Shown: piece after piece, positions 1 through 6,220 of the stretch
How the letters are laid out: the number at the start of each line of letters is the position of its first letter
How positions within the stretch are numbered: the stretch's first letter is position 1
Source: Hominisplanchenecus_A murintestinalis
GTDB taxonomy: Bacteria > Bacillota > Clostridia > Lachnospirales > Lachnospiraceae
Direction of reading: 5' to 3'
Assembly (NCBI RefSeq): GCF_943193015.1
Contig: NZ_CALPCM010000068.1
Coordinates: 1-8,222 of the forward strand
DNA length: 8,222 nt
Notes under the pieces: model-generated
Told to the model about the DNA's origin: nothing
Seen by the model: the letters and a program-made list of their open reading frames with translations, nothing else
Databases searched by the model: none
Program-made: the position numbers and the translations under genes

Positions 1-39
1 CTATTTAGGCTTGTATTTACTACAAAATATATGAACTTT

Positions 40-288
40 TCAAGGTACTATAGCGGGGCTTTTGACCCCAATATCATTGATAATCTGTGTCGTTATCATA
101 CCAGAAATATTTATTTCATAAGCTGCTTTTATATCATTAAACCCATTTTTTTGCAAGACAGGTCTAATAACACTCTCAATAACCCCTTTTGCTTTTCTAA
201 ATATAACGGAGTTTGAATCTCCTATAGGTGTAATAATAAAGCATTTCTTCTCTTGCTTTTCTTCCTGTTCTTTTCCTTGACTACCCAT
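40..288 (-). pseudogene. Truncated TIR-like / deoxyribosyltransferase-like nucleotide-binding protein (N-terminal fragment)
   Basis: An 82-codon ORF. The ATG at 286-288 is chosen because AAAGGAG (297-303) lies 8 nt upstream; an ATG 8 codons further up has no such site. After a short charged leader (GSQGKEQEEKQEKK) comes CFIITPIGDSNSV, then RKAKGVIESVIRPVLQKNGF and a stretch ending TTQIINDI. From memory of the family, this matches the start of predicted nucleotide-binding proteins with a TIR-like or nucleoside 2-deoxyribosyltransferase-like fold, some of which are anti-phage effectors. Those proteins continue with a D(L/V)xIADLT...NPNVxYEL segment holding a catalytic Glu. Here the frame instead reads GVKSPAIVP and stops, and no other frame down to base 1 restores the expected segment. 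I infer a truncation by rearrangement or insertion near base 70. A genuine small protein is the alternative. The surrounding DNA is much more AT-rich than the element to its right. Confidence 0.5.
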
Positions 289-296
289 AATTTTAT

Positions 297-303
297 CTCC
301 TTT
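297..303 (-). promoter_or_regulatory. Ribosome binding site of the truncated TIR-like gene
   Basis: On the minus strand AAAGGAG is followed by 8 nt (ATAAAATT) and then ATG. This decides the start codon over the upstream ATG of the same frame. Confidence 0.7.
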
Positions 304-310
304 CGTTACC

Positions 311-330
311 AATATATACTAATATATACT
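311..330. repeat. Tandem 10-bp AT repeat (AATATATACT x2)
   Basis: Two perfect head-to-tail copies of AATATATACT lie just upstream of the truncated TIR-like gene. Read on the minus strand they supply TATATT, a possible -10 element, with TTGGAA about 18 nt upstream. The repeat is certain; the promoter role is a weak inference. Confidence 0.6.
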
Positions 331-433
331 AAAATCGAGAAAATTTCCAACCATAAATTCAATCATAAACGCTGCACCAAATACTCTGTTATCCTTTTAC
401 CTTTAAGTTTATCAATTCTATTATCCGTATCAG

Positions 434-2287
434 TCAGTTAGATTTTGCGGACAGTTCAATACATGCCATCCTTTTCTGTTCCCTGCTCCTGCGTTTGCAC
501 TCGTTTGATTTCTCCCTCTGTATCTTCTTGGCACAATCGGGACAATACTTCGATATGCCAGAGCCGGGGACATATTCAACGCCGCACACCGTACAATGTT
601 TAGCGGGCAACGCTGTCCACCATTTCGTAGGTGTGATATGTAATTCACCGACAAAGCCGATGAATTTATAATAAATCTTGATTTCCTGCCTAACCGTTCC
701 GTCCGCTGACTTCTCACGCTCCGAAACAAGTATCTTGTCTATCAGTGCGTTTACCACGGTTGCGTCCAGTTCCTTTAAGCCTTGATAGTTGCGTATAAGG
801 GAGAGGAAGTCACGGATTCCCTGCGACTTCTCGTAATTTTCATTGAGCGTTTCCGTTACTTCCCTCAACCGTGCTTCGATTTCAAGCTGTTCTTTCTGGT
901 ATTTCCCCGACATCATCTCGAAATTTCGCTCGGTGATACGCTCCATGACCTTATCCTCATAAAGAGAGGAAAACAGCCTGTCAAGCTCCGCAAGGCGTTT
1001 ATTCAGCTTCTTTTGTTCTTTCTCCATTGTTTTTGCTTTGCTCTGGTCTGTTTCCGTTAGACGCTTCTCAATCGCCCTTACCGCCCGCTCGTCATTCACC
1101 GCCATATCCGCAAAACGGTTGATGTCGGCAAGGACAGCGTTGAATAAATCCCTCGCTTCAATGGCATGTGCGGTACACATGACGTTGCCGTACCTGCCAT
1201 AATTATTACAGGTGTATTGTACGCAGTCGATGATGTCGGGGCGTTTCCTCCTGTTTGCGCTCATAGCCCGCAGAGCGTAGCCGCAGTCCGCACACTTGAT
1301 AACGCCTGCAAAGATATTCTCAAATCCGCCCTTGTTCTCTGGCAGTCTGCGGCTTGTGATAAGCTGTTGGACGGTGTCAAATTCCTCCTGCGTGACTATC
1401 CCCTCATGGGTGTTCGGTATCACTTCCCATTCTTCGGGCAGCTTAGAGGGACGTTTCTTGCTTTTCATGTTAGCGGCAATCCGCTTGTAGCCTGCAAGGT
1501 TTCCCGCATAGATAGGGCTTCTTAAAATGTCCCTCACGCTGTTCTCACTCCAAATATAACGTCTTTCCTCGTTATCCTCAAAGTACCGCTCATAACCTGT
1601 CGCCCCCTGTTCCGCCGCATAAGCGGCAGGGCGTAAGACGTGCTTTTTATTGATGTGCTTGCGGATTTTGGAGATTCCGTTTCCCGCAAGTGCAAGGTCG
1701 AATATCTCTCTTACAATGTGCGCCACCTTATCATCTATCAAAAGATGATTATGGTCGGCAGGGTCTTTGATATATCCATAGGGCGCATACGTCCCCATGA
1801 ATTTCCCCTGCTGAAACCTCGCACGGTACGCCGATTTTATCTTAACTGATATGTCGGCGGCATACATTTCATTTAGGATATTGCGGAACGGCGTGATGTC
1901 CATCACTGATTTATTAAGTGTGTCCACACCGTCATTGACCGCTATATACCGCACATTATTTTCGGGAAAAAAGACTTCCAGATACAGCCCGCAGTCAAGA
2001 TAATTTCTCCCCAGTCTTGATAAATCCTTTGTAATCACGCAGTTTATCAGCCCATTTTCAATGTCCTTAATCATGTTCTGGAAGCTCGGTCTTTGGAAAT
2101 TCGTACCAGAATAACCATCGTCCACATACGTTTTTGCCAAGTGCCAGCCCTGCTTTTTCACATAATCCGTGAGGATGGATTTCTGCGTGGCAATGCTCGC
2201 ACTCTCGTTTTCCGTGCCATCGTCCTTAGATAAGCGGCAGTAAATGCCGACTGAATAGATTTTCTTTTCTTCTTTGATTCCTGCCAT
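434..2287 (-). CDS. Large serine recombinase (site-specific integrase/excisionase)
   Basis: This 617-aa protein catalyses integration and excision by cutting DNA through a covalent serine intermediate. The N-terminal resolvase domain (about 11-150) has YCRLS with catalytic Ser20, then the DDGYSGTNFQRPSF segment and the DLSRLGRN motif (88-95). A recombinase domain follows (about 165-300). A zinc ribbon uses Cys332, Cys335, Cys360 and Cys371, and a long charged coiled coil spans about 395-485. Residues 490-550 look like DUF4368, typical of clostridial members. The tail adds a second Cys pair set, C565-x2-C568 and C582-x2-C585, in a basic context. The domain order is that of the TnpX/TndX type. 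The start is supported by GGAGG 9 nt upstream. It is the last gene of the operon, with no clear terminator after its TGA stop. The ORF is intact, so the element may still be able to move. Confidence 0.95.
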   Translation of the reverse strand: MAGIKEEKKIYSVGIYCRLSKDDGTENESASIATQKSILTDYVKKQGWHLAKTYVDDGYSGTNFQRPSFQNMIKDIENGLINCVITKDLSRLGRNYLDCGLYLEVFFPENNVRYIAVNDGVDTLNKSVMDITPFRNILNEMYAADISVKIKSAYRARFQQGKFMGTYAPYGYIKDPADHNHLLIDDKVAHIVREIFDLALAGNGISKIRKHINKKHVLRPAAYAAEQGATGYERYFEDNEERRYIWSENSVRDILRSPIYAGNLAGYKRIAANMKSKKRPSKLPEEWEVIPNTHEGIVTQEEFDTVQQLITSRRLPENKGGFENIFAGVIKCADCGYALRAMSANRRKRPDIIDCVQYTCNNYGRYGNVMCTAHAIEARDLFNAVLADINRFADMAVNDERAVRAIEKRLTETDQSKAKTMEKEQKKLNKRLAELDRLFSSLYEDKVMERITERNFEMMSGKYQKEQLEIEARLREVTETLNENYEKSQGIRDFLSLIRNYQGLKELDATVVNALIDKILVSEREKSADGTVRQEIKIYYKFIGFVGELHITPTKWWTALPAKHCTVCGVEYVPGSGISKYCPDCAKKIQREKSNECKRRSREQKRMACIELSAKSN

Positions 2288-2341
2288 ACTGTAAAACCTC
2301 CGTCTTTGCTCTAATAGGTTTCATATTCCATTGCGTACATT

Positions 2342-2533
2342 CTAAGCGGATAACCCGTCATTGTCGAAGGTGTCATTTCCCGTAATGCTCTTTCGGATGT
2401 CCTCGAAGATAATCGGGATGAATGCTTCGGCAACGGTCTGTGTGCCGACATATTCACGGCTGACAATCATCTGCACTGGCTGTTTTGCCACAATGCGCTT
2501 TCTCTTTTTGTTCGCTTTCTTATCCTCGCCCAT
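2342..2533 (-). CDS. Small conserved-type hypothetical protein of the mobilization operon (63 aa)
   Basis: The start chosen is MGEDKKANKK, because AAGGAAG lies about 8 nt upstream. A longer frame from a TTG at 2608, overlapping the ydbC-like stop, would add 25 residues without a better site. The product has a very basic N-terminus (KKANKKRKR), then a compact segment QMIVSREYVGTQTVAEAF and an amphipathic helix (IPIIFEDIRKSI), ending in an acidic tail. There is no signal peptide, membrane segment or catalytic motif. I recognise the layout as typical of small proteins between the ParB/YdbC genes and the recombinase in gut Firmicute elements, but I know no function. A DNA-binding accessory factor, for example an excision or directionality factor, is possible from size, charge and position next to the recombinase. 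That is inference only. Confidence 0.75.
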   Translation of the reverse strand: MGEDKKANKKRKRIVAKQPVQMIVSREYVGTQTVAEAFIPIIFEDIRKSITGNDTFDNDGLSA

Positions 2534-2557
2534 ACTCAAATCTTCCTTTCCAGACAG

Positions 2558-2592
2558 GGCAGGGGAGTATATAAAAATGCTCCCGCCCTGCC
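2558..2592. repeat. Imperfect hairpin between the ydbC-like gene and the 63-aa gene
   Basis: GGCAGGGGAG at 2558-2567 pairs with CTCCCGCCCTGCC at 2580-2592, with a small bulge, around an AT-rich loop. No T-tract follows on the minus strand, so it is not a standard terminator. It sits just upstream of the ribosome binding site of the 63-aa gene and could act in mRNA processing or stability. Confidence 0.55.
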
Positions 2593-2604
2593 AATCAGAC
2601 ACAA

Positions 2605-2835
2605 TCAATCCCCGCTGTTCAATTCTTCCTGCAATGCTTTAAGGAGCGCCGCCACTTCATCAGCGGTCAACGTGATTCCCTTGCCGCACTTCTCACGGTT
2701 GGGGGAAAAGCTGCGGATGTCATATTTTGGTTCTTTCCCGTTCCATGAAATCAAGTTGATTTCCTTTGTATAGCCGCTGTCGCTCGCCGACAATACGGCG
2801 ATTTCCTTTACAATCTCGTACTGGATTTCTTTCAT
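2605..2835 (-). CDS. YdbC-like protein of the PC4 single-stranded DNA-binding family
   Basis: A 76-aa protein matching the bacterial PC4/YdbC family, which binds single-stranded nucleic acid as a dimer through a curved beta-sheet followed by a C-terminal helix. The recognisable core is KEINLISWNGKEPKYDIRSF (24-43), then SPNREKCGKGITLT (44-57) and the helix DEVAALLKALQEEL (59-72). The length is complete for the family. It starts 43 bases after the parB-like stop with a modest GAGG site, and it precedes the 63-aa gene. Within a transfer operon it could coat or remodel the transferred strand or modulate transcription. Family membership is confident; the specific role here is inferred. Confidence 0.85.
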   Translation of the reverse strand: MKEIQYEIVKEIAVLSASDSGYTKEINLISWNGKEPKYDIRSFSPNREKCGKGITLTADEVAALLKALQEELNSGD

Positions 2836-2878
2836 TCTCTACCTCAACTTTCTGTACTTACCTCCCGAAAAGAGAAGA

Positions 2879-3733
2879 TTAGCGGCTTTCCCTGCCCCGT
2901 TTCCTCTGCAATTCACGCTCCAAAAGTCTGATGATGGTGTCCTCCATCTGCTTGGGCGTTGTTCCTTTCGGGAAGTATTTCTTTAACCTCTCCATGCCGA
3001 TTTTCACGGTTTCTTTCTGGTTTCCCTTTTCTTCCGTCATAATCGCAAAGATGGTATCCATGTCAAGCCGCCCGCTCTGGCTTAGGCTTTTCATCCGCTG
3101 TGCCTGTGAGAGTGAGGGCGTTGCTTCCTCGCTCTCCATTGTGGAGAACAGATTTTCCTGCTCGCCTTTCTTCAGAAAGGACAGCTCCACCGCAGGCGTG
3201 AGGGCGATTCTCCCCTCGTCCACCATCTGCAAAATCGGCGGTATCAGCTCCGTCAATCGGATGAAACGCTGCACGGTCATCCTGCCCACGCCGAAGCCCT
3301 GCGCCACTTTATCGTCCGTCCGCAACTTCGTCCCAACTTGTGACGAGGTTAAGTCCGTGCGGAAACCCTGCCGCTTCATGGCTTCGGATTTCATTTTATA
3401 AGCAAACGCCCGCTCCGATGGCAGGATATTTTCACGCTGTAAGTTGCTGTCCACAAGGGTGATGATGGCTCGGTTACGGTCTAAGGGCAGGACAAAAGCG
3501 GGGATTGTGTTTATGCCTGCAAGCTCCGAAGCACGCACACGCCGCTGTCCCGCAATGATTTCATAACCGTTCCCGTCCTCTTTCGGGCGTGTGATTATCG
3601 GTGTTACGATTCCAAACTCTTTGATACTCTCTGCCAATTCTGACAGCATTTCATCCTCCACCACATGAAACGGATTGTCGGGAAATGGATATAAATCTGC
3701 GGTCTTTAATACCTTAAAATCCTGTTTCTTCAT
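2879..3733 (-). CDS. ParB/Spo0J-like partition or nucleoid-binding protein
   Basis: A 284-aa ParB-family protein. The N-terminal nucleotide-binding domain shows DLYPFPDNPF (13-22), a helix ELAESIKEFG followed by IVTPIITRP, the signature AGQRRVRASELAG (61-73, equivalent to the GERRxRA CTP-binding box) and VDSNLQREN (94-102). A central helix-turn-helix follows at about 143-162 (VAQGFGVGRMTVQRFIRLTE). The C-terminus is basic. ParB proteins load onto parS-type sites, spread as CTP clamps and work with a ParA ATPase. No ParA gene and no canonical parS are visible here, so it may use a host ParA or act as a regulator or origin-binding factor. It starts 8 bases after the relaxase stop, and its AAAGGTAGG ribosome binding site overlaps that stop, so the two genes are very likely co-expressed. 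Confidence 0.92.
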   Translation of the reverse strand: MKKQDFKVLKTADLYPFPDNPFHVVEDEMLSELAESIKEFGIVTPIITRPKEDGNGYEIIAGQRRVRASELAGINTIPAFVLPLDRNRAIITLVDSNLQRENILPSERAFAYKMKSEAMKRQGFRTDLTSSQVGTKLRTDDKVAQGFGVGRMTVQRFIRLTELIPPILQMVDEGRIALTPAVELSFLKKGEQENLFSTMESEEATPSLSQAQRMKSLSQSGRLDMDTIFAIMTEEKGNQKETVKIGMERLKKYFPKGTTPKQMEDTIIRLLERELQRKRGRESR

Positions 3734-3741
3734 TCACATTC

Positions 3742-4707
3742 CTACCTTTCTTTCGCTCTATTCCGATTGCTTTTCTGCAATTCCTCTAATACTTCTGGAG
3801 GTATTTTTTTCAATAACCTTTCCATCTGCTCGTTGGTTTTCTGCAACTCAAATATCCTCTGGTTGGCTTTTTGTACCTTTAATTCCTGCTCGTACTTTTC
3901 ATCACGCATACGCCCCGCATAATCAGATTCCTGCCCGATTCTCTCTTTCAAGCTGTCAATATACGTCTGCTGTTTTCCGATTTCCTTAGAGAATTTCTCC
4001 ACGTCTGGGAGCCATGCCGCAATCAGTTCCAGTGCCTTGTCACGCTTCTTTCCTGCGTTAAAGGCGTTGATGTCGGAGAGGGCAGACACGATTTCTTCAT
4101 ACTGTTTATCCAGTCTGCCGCCCAGTTTATAGAGCCATGTGGGGATATGCTTCCGCTTTGTATCCATTGAGGACTGCCCCCGTTCAAGTTGATTCCACCG
4201 TGCGGACATCCGCTCATGGTAGGCGGTCTGCCACTCGGACAGGCTCTTTTGGTTGCCTAAGATAGACTTCGCTGACAGTTTGTTATCTGGCGTAAGCGGC
4301 ACAAAGCACAGGTGCATATGGAGCGTTCTTTCGTCCATATGAACAACTGCGGAGAGGATATTTTTCTTCCCCACACGCTCCGAAATGAAGTCAAGAGCCG
4401 TCTGGAAATAGGCTATTTGTTCTTCGGGCGGTAAGCTGTTCATAAATTCGGGCGAAGCGGTGATAAGTGTTTCCACCATCATCACACTGTCTTTCCTTAC
4501 CTTACAGCCTGCTTCTTTTACCATTTGGTTTATCTCTTTCTTGTAGGTGTAGCGGGGCGGATTCACAAGATGGTAGTTATCTTTGGAGCGTTCCATATCA
4601 ATATCTGGGTTGCTTTTATAGGCTTCTTTCTTCCGCTCGTTGTGGCGTTCGCAAGCCACAACGCCGCCTGCCTTGCGTTTCTGGAAACGCAGGATTGCAT
4701 AGGGCAT
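3742..4707 (-). CDS. mob: MobV (Pre/Mob, pMV158-type) relaxase
   Basis: A 321-aa relaxase starting MPYAILRFQKRKAGGV, the typical N-terminus of the family. AAGGAAG lies about 7 nt upstream. An in-frame extension to 4815 is rejected because it reads through repeat DNA. His22 in CERHNER matches the catalytic His22 reported for MobM of pMV158. Motif II is around NYHLVNP (44-50). Motif III is HMDERTLHMHLCFVPLT (123-139), with metal-binding His130 and His132 and the acidic Asp125/Glu126. The C-terminal half (about 200-310) is coiled-coil-rich and charged, as expected for membrane or coupling-protein association. It nicks oriT, becomes covalently attached to the 5' end and pilots the strand into the recipient using a helper conjugation machine. 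A matching oriT lies directly upstream. It is shorter than MobM, mainly in the C-terminal region. Confidence 0.93.
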   Translation of the reverse strand: MPYAILRFQKRKAGGVVACERHNERKKEAYKSNPDIDMERSKDNYHLVNPPRYTYKKEINQMVKEAGCKVRKDSVMMVETLITASPEFMNSLPPEEQIAYFQTALDFISERVGKKNILSAVVHMDERTLHMHLCFVPLTPDNKLSAKSILGNQKSLSEWQTAYHERMSARWNQLERGQSSMDTKRKHIPTWLYKLGGRLDKQYEEIVSALSDINAFNAGKKRDKALELIAAWLPDVEKFSKEIGKQQTYIDSLKERIGQESDYAGRMRDEKYEQELKVQKANQRIFELQKTNEQMERLLKKIPPEVLEELQKSNRNRAKER

Positions 4708-4721
4708 AGTCAATCTTCCTT

Positions 4722-4806
4722 TCTTCGGCGGGTAATCTGTATGCGTGACGGTCATGACGATGATGACGGTGATTTTGGGATACCCCCTATCGCCAGTCAT
4801 AGCCGT
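4722..4806 (-). repeat. Origin-region repeat, copy C (inverted)
   Basis: This is the inverted copy of the ~83-bp repeat, placed just before the relaxase ribosome binding site. Bases 4740-4788 match the reverse complement of 5170-5218 at 48 of 49 positions; the single difference is at 4772. Read on the minus strand it contains GGGGGTATCCCAA, then CCGTCATCATCGTCATGAC and CCGCCGA, in the same order as copies A and B. Confidence 0.93.
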
Positions 4807-4856
4807 CACTCTCACGCCGACATTCTTCCATCCGAAGCCGTAAGGCGCAGGATGGA

Positions 4857-4874
4857 GCAGGGCGTATGCCCTGC
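4857..4874. repeat. Perfect palindromic hairpin (GCAGGGC-GTAT-GCCCTGC)
   Basis: Seven-base arms flank GTAT. No T-tract of terminator length follows on either strand. It lies on the oriT side of repeat copy C and may be part of the relaxosome or origin structure. Confidence 0.7.
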
Positions 4875-4885
4875 TTTAAGGGAGT

Positions 4886-4940
4886 CCAGAGGGAACGTCT
4901 GGCACACGACTTTGCAAGGCAAAGTGTAGTGTGTTACACC
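4886..4940 (+). other. oriT: Origin of transfer (oriT), MobV/pMV158 type, nick between 4933 and 4934
   Basis: The inverted repeat ACTTTGC (4909-4915) / GCAAAGT (4919-4925) is followed by GTAGTGTGTTACACC. The core TAGTGTG/TTA (4927-4936) is identical to the nick core known for the pMV158 (MobV) family, and the hairpin-then-nick layout is the same. The hairpin is framed by CACAC (4903-4907) and GTGTG (4929-4933). A further small dyad CCAGA/TCTGG lies at 4886-4902. The predicted nick is on the plus strand after G4933, and the MobV relaxase gene starts about 200 bases away on the other strand. With the relaxase on the 5' end at T4934, the RepA side would enter first and the relaxase gene last. 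The sequence match is observed; the exact cleavage base is inferred from the family. Confidence 0.88.
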
Positions 4941-5056
4941 CTGTAAACGCAGTCAGAAAAATCGGGAGTTTTTTCTGACCGCAGGGGTGGCTTTACGAGC
5001 CGAAAAGGGCGAGTAAAGCCCACGCCTGCACTTTGCGTTTACGGGGTGTTCTCCCG
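4936..5056. other. Nested cruciform / three-way-junction structure directly after the nick site
   Basis: The outer arms ACACCCTGTAAACGC (4936-4950) and GCGTTTACGGGGTGT (5035-5049) pair at 14 of 15 positions. Inside are a hairpin with perfect 10-base arms, GTCAGAAAAA (4952-4961) and TTTTTCTGAC (4970-4979), and a second hairpin, GTGGCTTTAC (4987-4996) with GTAAAGCCCAC (5013-5023), extended by GCAGG/CCTGC (4981-4985, 5025-5029). The loop bases CGGGAG (4963-4968) complement CTCCCG (5051-5056), so a pseudoknot is possible. ACTTTGC at 5030-5036 can also pair with GCAAAGT of oriT, giving an alternative fold. It could be a conversion origin for the transferred single strand or a structured RNA. The pairing is observed; the role is inferred. 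Confidence 0.8.
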
Positions 5057-5062
5057 TAGGGA

Positions 5063-5144
5063 TGACAGCGGCGGGGGTATCCCAATATTGCCGTCATCAC
5101 TGTCACCGCTGTCACCCGCAGGGCAGAGCCGCCGATTTTACATA
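5063..5144 (+). repeat. Origin-region repeat, copy A (direct)
   Basis: The first of two direct copies, starting 97 bases before copy B. It shares TGACAG, GGGGGTATCCCAA, CCGTCATCA, a GTCAC-rich stretch and AGCCGCCGAT followed by ACATA with copy B. Within it YGTCA units recur every 9 bases (CGTCATC, TGTCACC, TGTCACC), as in iterons. Confidence 0.9.
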
Positions 5145-5152
5145 CATCCGCT

Positions 5153-5242
5153 ATGACGGTGACAGTGGCAGGGGGTATCCCAAAAACACCGTCATCATCG
5201 TCATGACCGTCACGCATAAGGTAAAGCCGCCGATGTCACATA
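5153..5242 (+). repeat. Origin-region repeat, copy B (direct)
   Basis: The second direct copy, ending just past the RepA-like stop codon. It has CGTCA units at 9-base spacing (CGTCATCAT, CGTCATGAC, CGTCACGCA). It also holds an internal dyad, ATGACGGTG (5153-5161) with CACCGTCAT (5187-5195), around GGGGTATCCC. It is the copy closest in sequence to the inverted copy C. Confidence 0.92.
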
Positions 5243-5245
5243 GGT

Positions 5246-6220
5246 TTAAATGTCGGTGGCAACGGCAAGGGAAATCATCCGCCCGCTGCTCCTGCGGCTG
5301 AAATCATAACGGATATGGTTTTCAAGCAGGAAGTCAAGGCGGTACTCGTTCATCCACTTTGTCAAGACATTTGCCGCTGTTTCTGTTTCCTCCAGAGCGT
5401 CCAATAACTCTGTGGCTGTGCCAGTCCATTCCTCTTTGTCCTGCATAAAATTTACAATCCGAAAAAGGACGTCTGGTATCGCTTCTTTGGCAAGCTGTTC
5501 CTGCTCCTTACGTTCCACCAGTTCCCAACTGCAATCACGGAAGCGGAGCGTGAACTCCTGATAGGGCGTGTCCCTGCCCGTCACATACAGCTTTGCGGCA
5601 TTGGACGCACGGCTTTCCTGTTGCAGGACAAAGGTTGCGTCCGCACTACCCGTCAGTCCTGTCGTGCCAGACACTTTGTTGAACACGTCGCTGTCGTTCT
5701 GCTTTCGGATGTGGTGTACGACAATGACCGCCAGAGAATGCCTGTCGGCAAAGTCTTTGATAAGGGAGATGTCCCCGTAATCGCTTGCATAGGCGTTGTC
5801 TTTGGATGCGGTGCGGACTTTCTGCAAGGTGTCAATCACAATGAGCCTGCTGTCGGGGTATTCTTTCAGATAATCTTCCAACTGCACGATAAGACCGTCT
5901 GACAGCTTATCGCTCGCCACGGCGAAGTGAAGCCGCCCGCTTGCTTCGTCTGTCAAGCGGAACAGCCTGTTTTGGATGCGGCAAAACGTGTCCTCAAGGC
6001 AGAGGTAAAGCACGTCGCTCTCCTGTGTCGGCATATCCCATAAGGGGATTCCCTGCGATACGCAGAGACAGAGCTTTAACATGAGCCAGCTCTTGCCGAT
6101 TTTCTGTGCGCCGCAGAACAGGGTTAAGCCCGTGGGTATCAGACCATCCACCACAAAGGATGGCTTCTCAAGCGGCTCATAGAGGAGCGTGTCTGCATTG
6201 ACTGTCTGAAGTTTCTGCAT
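5246..6220 (-). CDS. RepA-like hexameric ATPase/helicase (RecA-fold, AAA_25 type)
   Basis: A 324-aa RecA-fold NTPase of the kind used as a replicative helicase by plasmids and integrative elements. Walker A is GAQKIGKS (37-44), Glu76 lies in LYLCLED (71-77), Walker B is RLIVID (125-130), and VIVVHHIRK (166-173) corresponds to the sensor/H3 motif of the RepA and KaiC-like group. SGTTGLTGSADATFVLQ (184-200) matches the conserved segment after it. The C-terminal third (about 245-324) is a likely helical or winged-helix DNA-binding region. An AAAGGAGG site lies close to the ATG. Its gene ends inside the repeat-rich origin region, so I infer it loads at that origin. No dedicated primase gene is seen. 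A KaiC-like regulatory ATPase is the less likely alternative. Confidence 0.87.
   Translation of the reverse strand: MQKLQTVNADTLLYEPLEKPSFVVDGLIPTGLTLFCGAQKIGKSWLMLKLCLCVSQGIPLWDMPTQESDVLYLCLEDTFCRIQNRLFRLTDEASGRLHFAVASDKLSDGLIVQLEDYLKEYPDSRLIVIDTLQKVRTASKDNAYASDYGDISLIKDFADRHSLAVIVVHHIRKQNDSDVFNKVSGTTGLTGSADATFVLQQESRASNAAKLYVTGRDTPYQEFTLRFRDCSWELVERKEQEQLAKEAIPDVLFRIVNFMQDKEEWTGTATELLDALEETETAANVLTKWMNEYRLDFLLENHIRYDFSRRSSGRMISLAVATDI

Noticed and set aside
2311..2340. Nine-codon ORF (MYAMEYETY) between the 63-aa gene and the recombinase
   Set aside because: No ribosome binding site; too short to support from sequence alone.
2534..2608. Longer form of the 63-aa protein from a TTG overlapping the ydbC-like stop
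   Set aside because: The extra 25 residues cover an intercistronic hairpin, and the internal ATG has a good AAGGAAG site. Overlap coupling cannot be fully excluded.
4708..4815. N-terminal extension of the relaxase
   Set aside because: The 36 extra residues come from repeat copy C; the family starts at MPYAILRF and the ribosome binding site supports 4707.
4525..4929. Plus-strand ORF crossing the relaxase start, repeat copy C and oriT
   Set aside because: It lies antisense to a confidently assigned relaxase and runs through structured origin DNA; no ribosome binding site.
4952..4979. Hairpin GTCAGAAAAA / TTTTTCTGAC as a terminator
   Set aside because: The T-run is inside the stem and no T-tract follows on either strand; it is better explained as part of the nested origin structure.
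4993..5217. Minus-strand ORF beginning MRDGHDDDDG in the origin region
   Set aside because: It is a translation of the repeats. The same peptide appears on the plus strand at 4738-4770 because of the inverted repeat, there is no ribosome binding site, and no family is recognisable.
4740..5218. Inverted 49-base arms as terminal repeats of an insertion sequence
   Set aside because: No transposase lies between them; the interval holds oriT and structured origin DNA, and a third direct copy lies within it.
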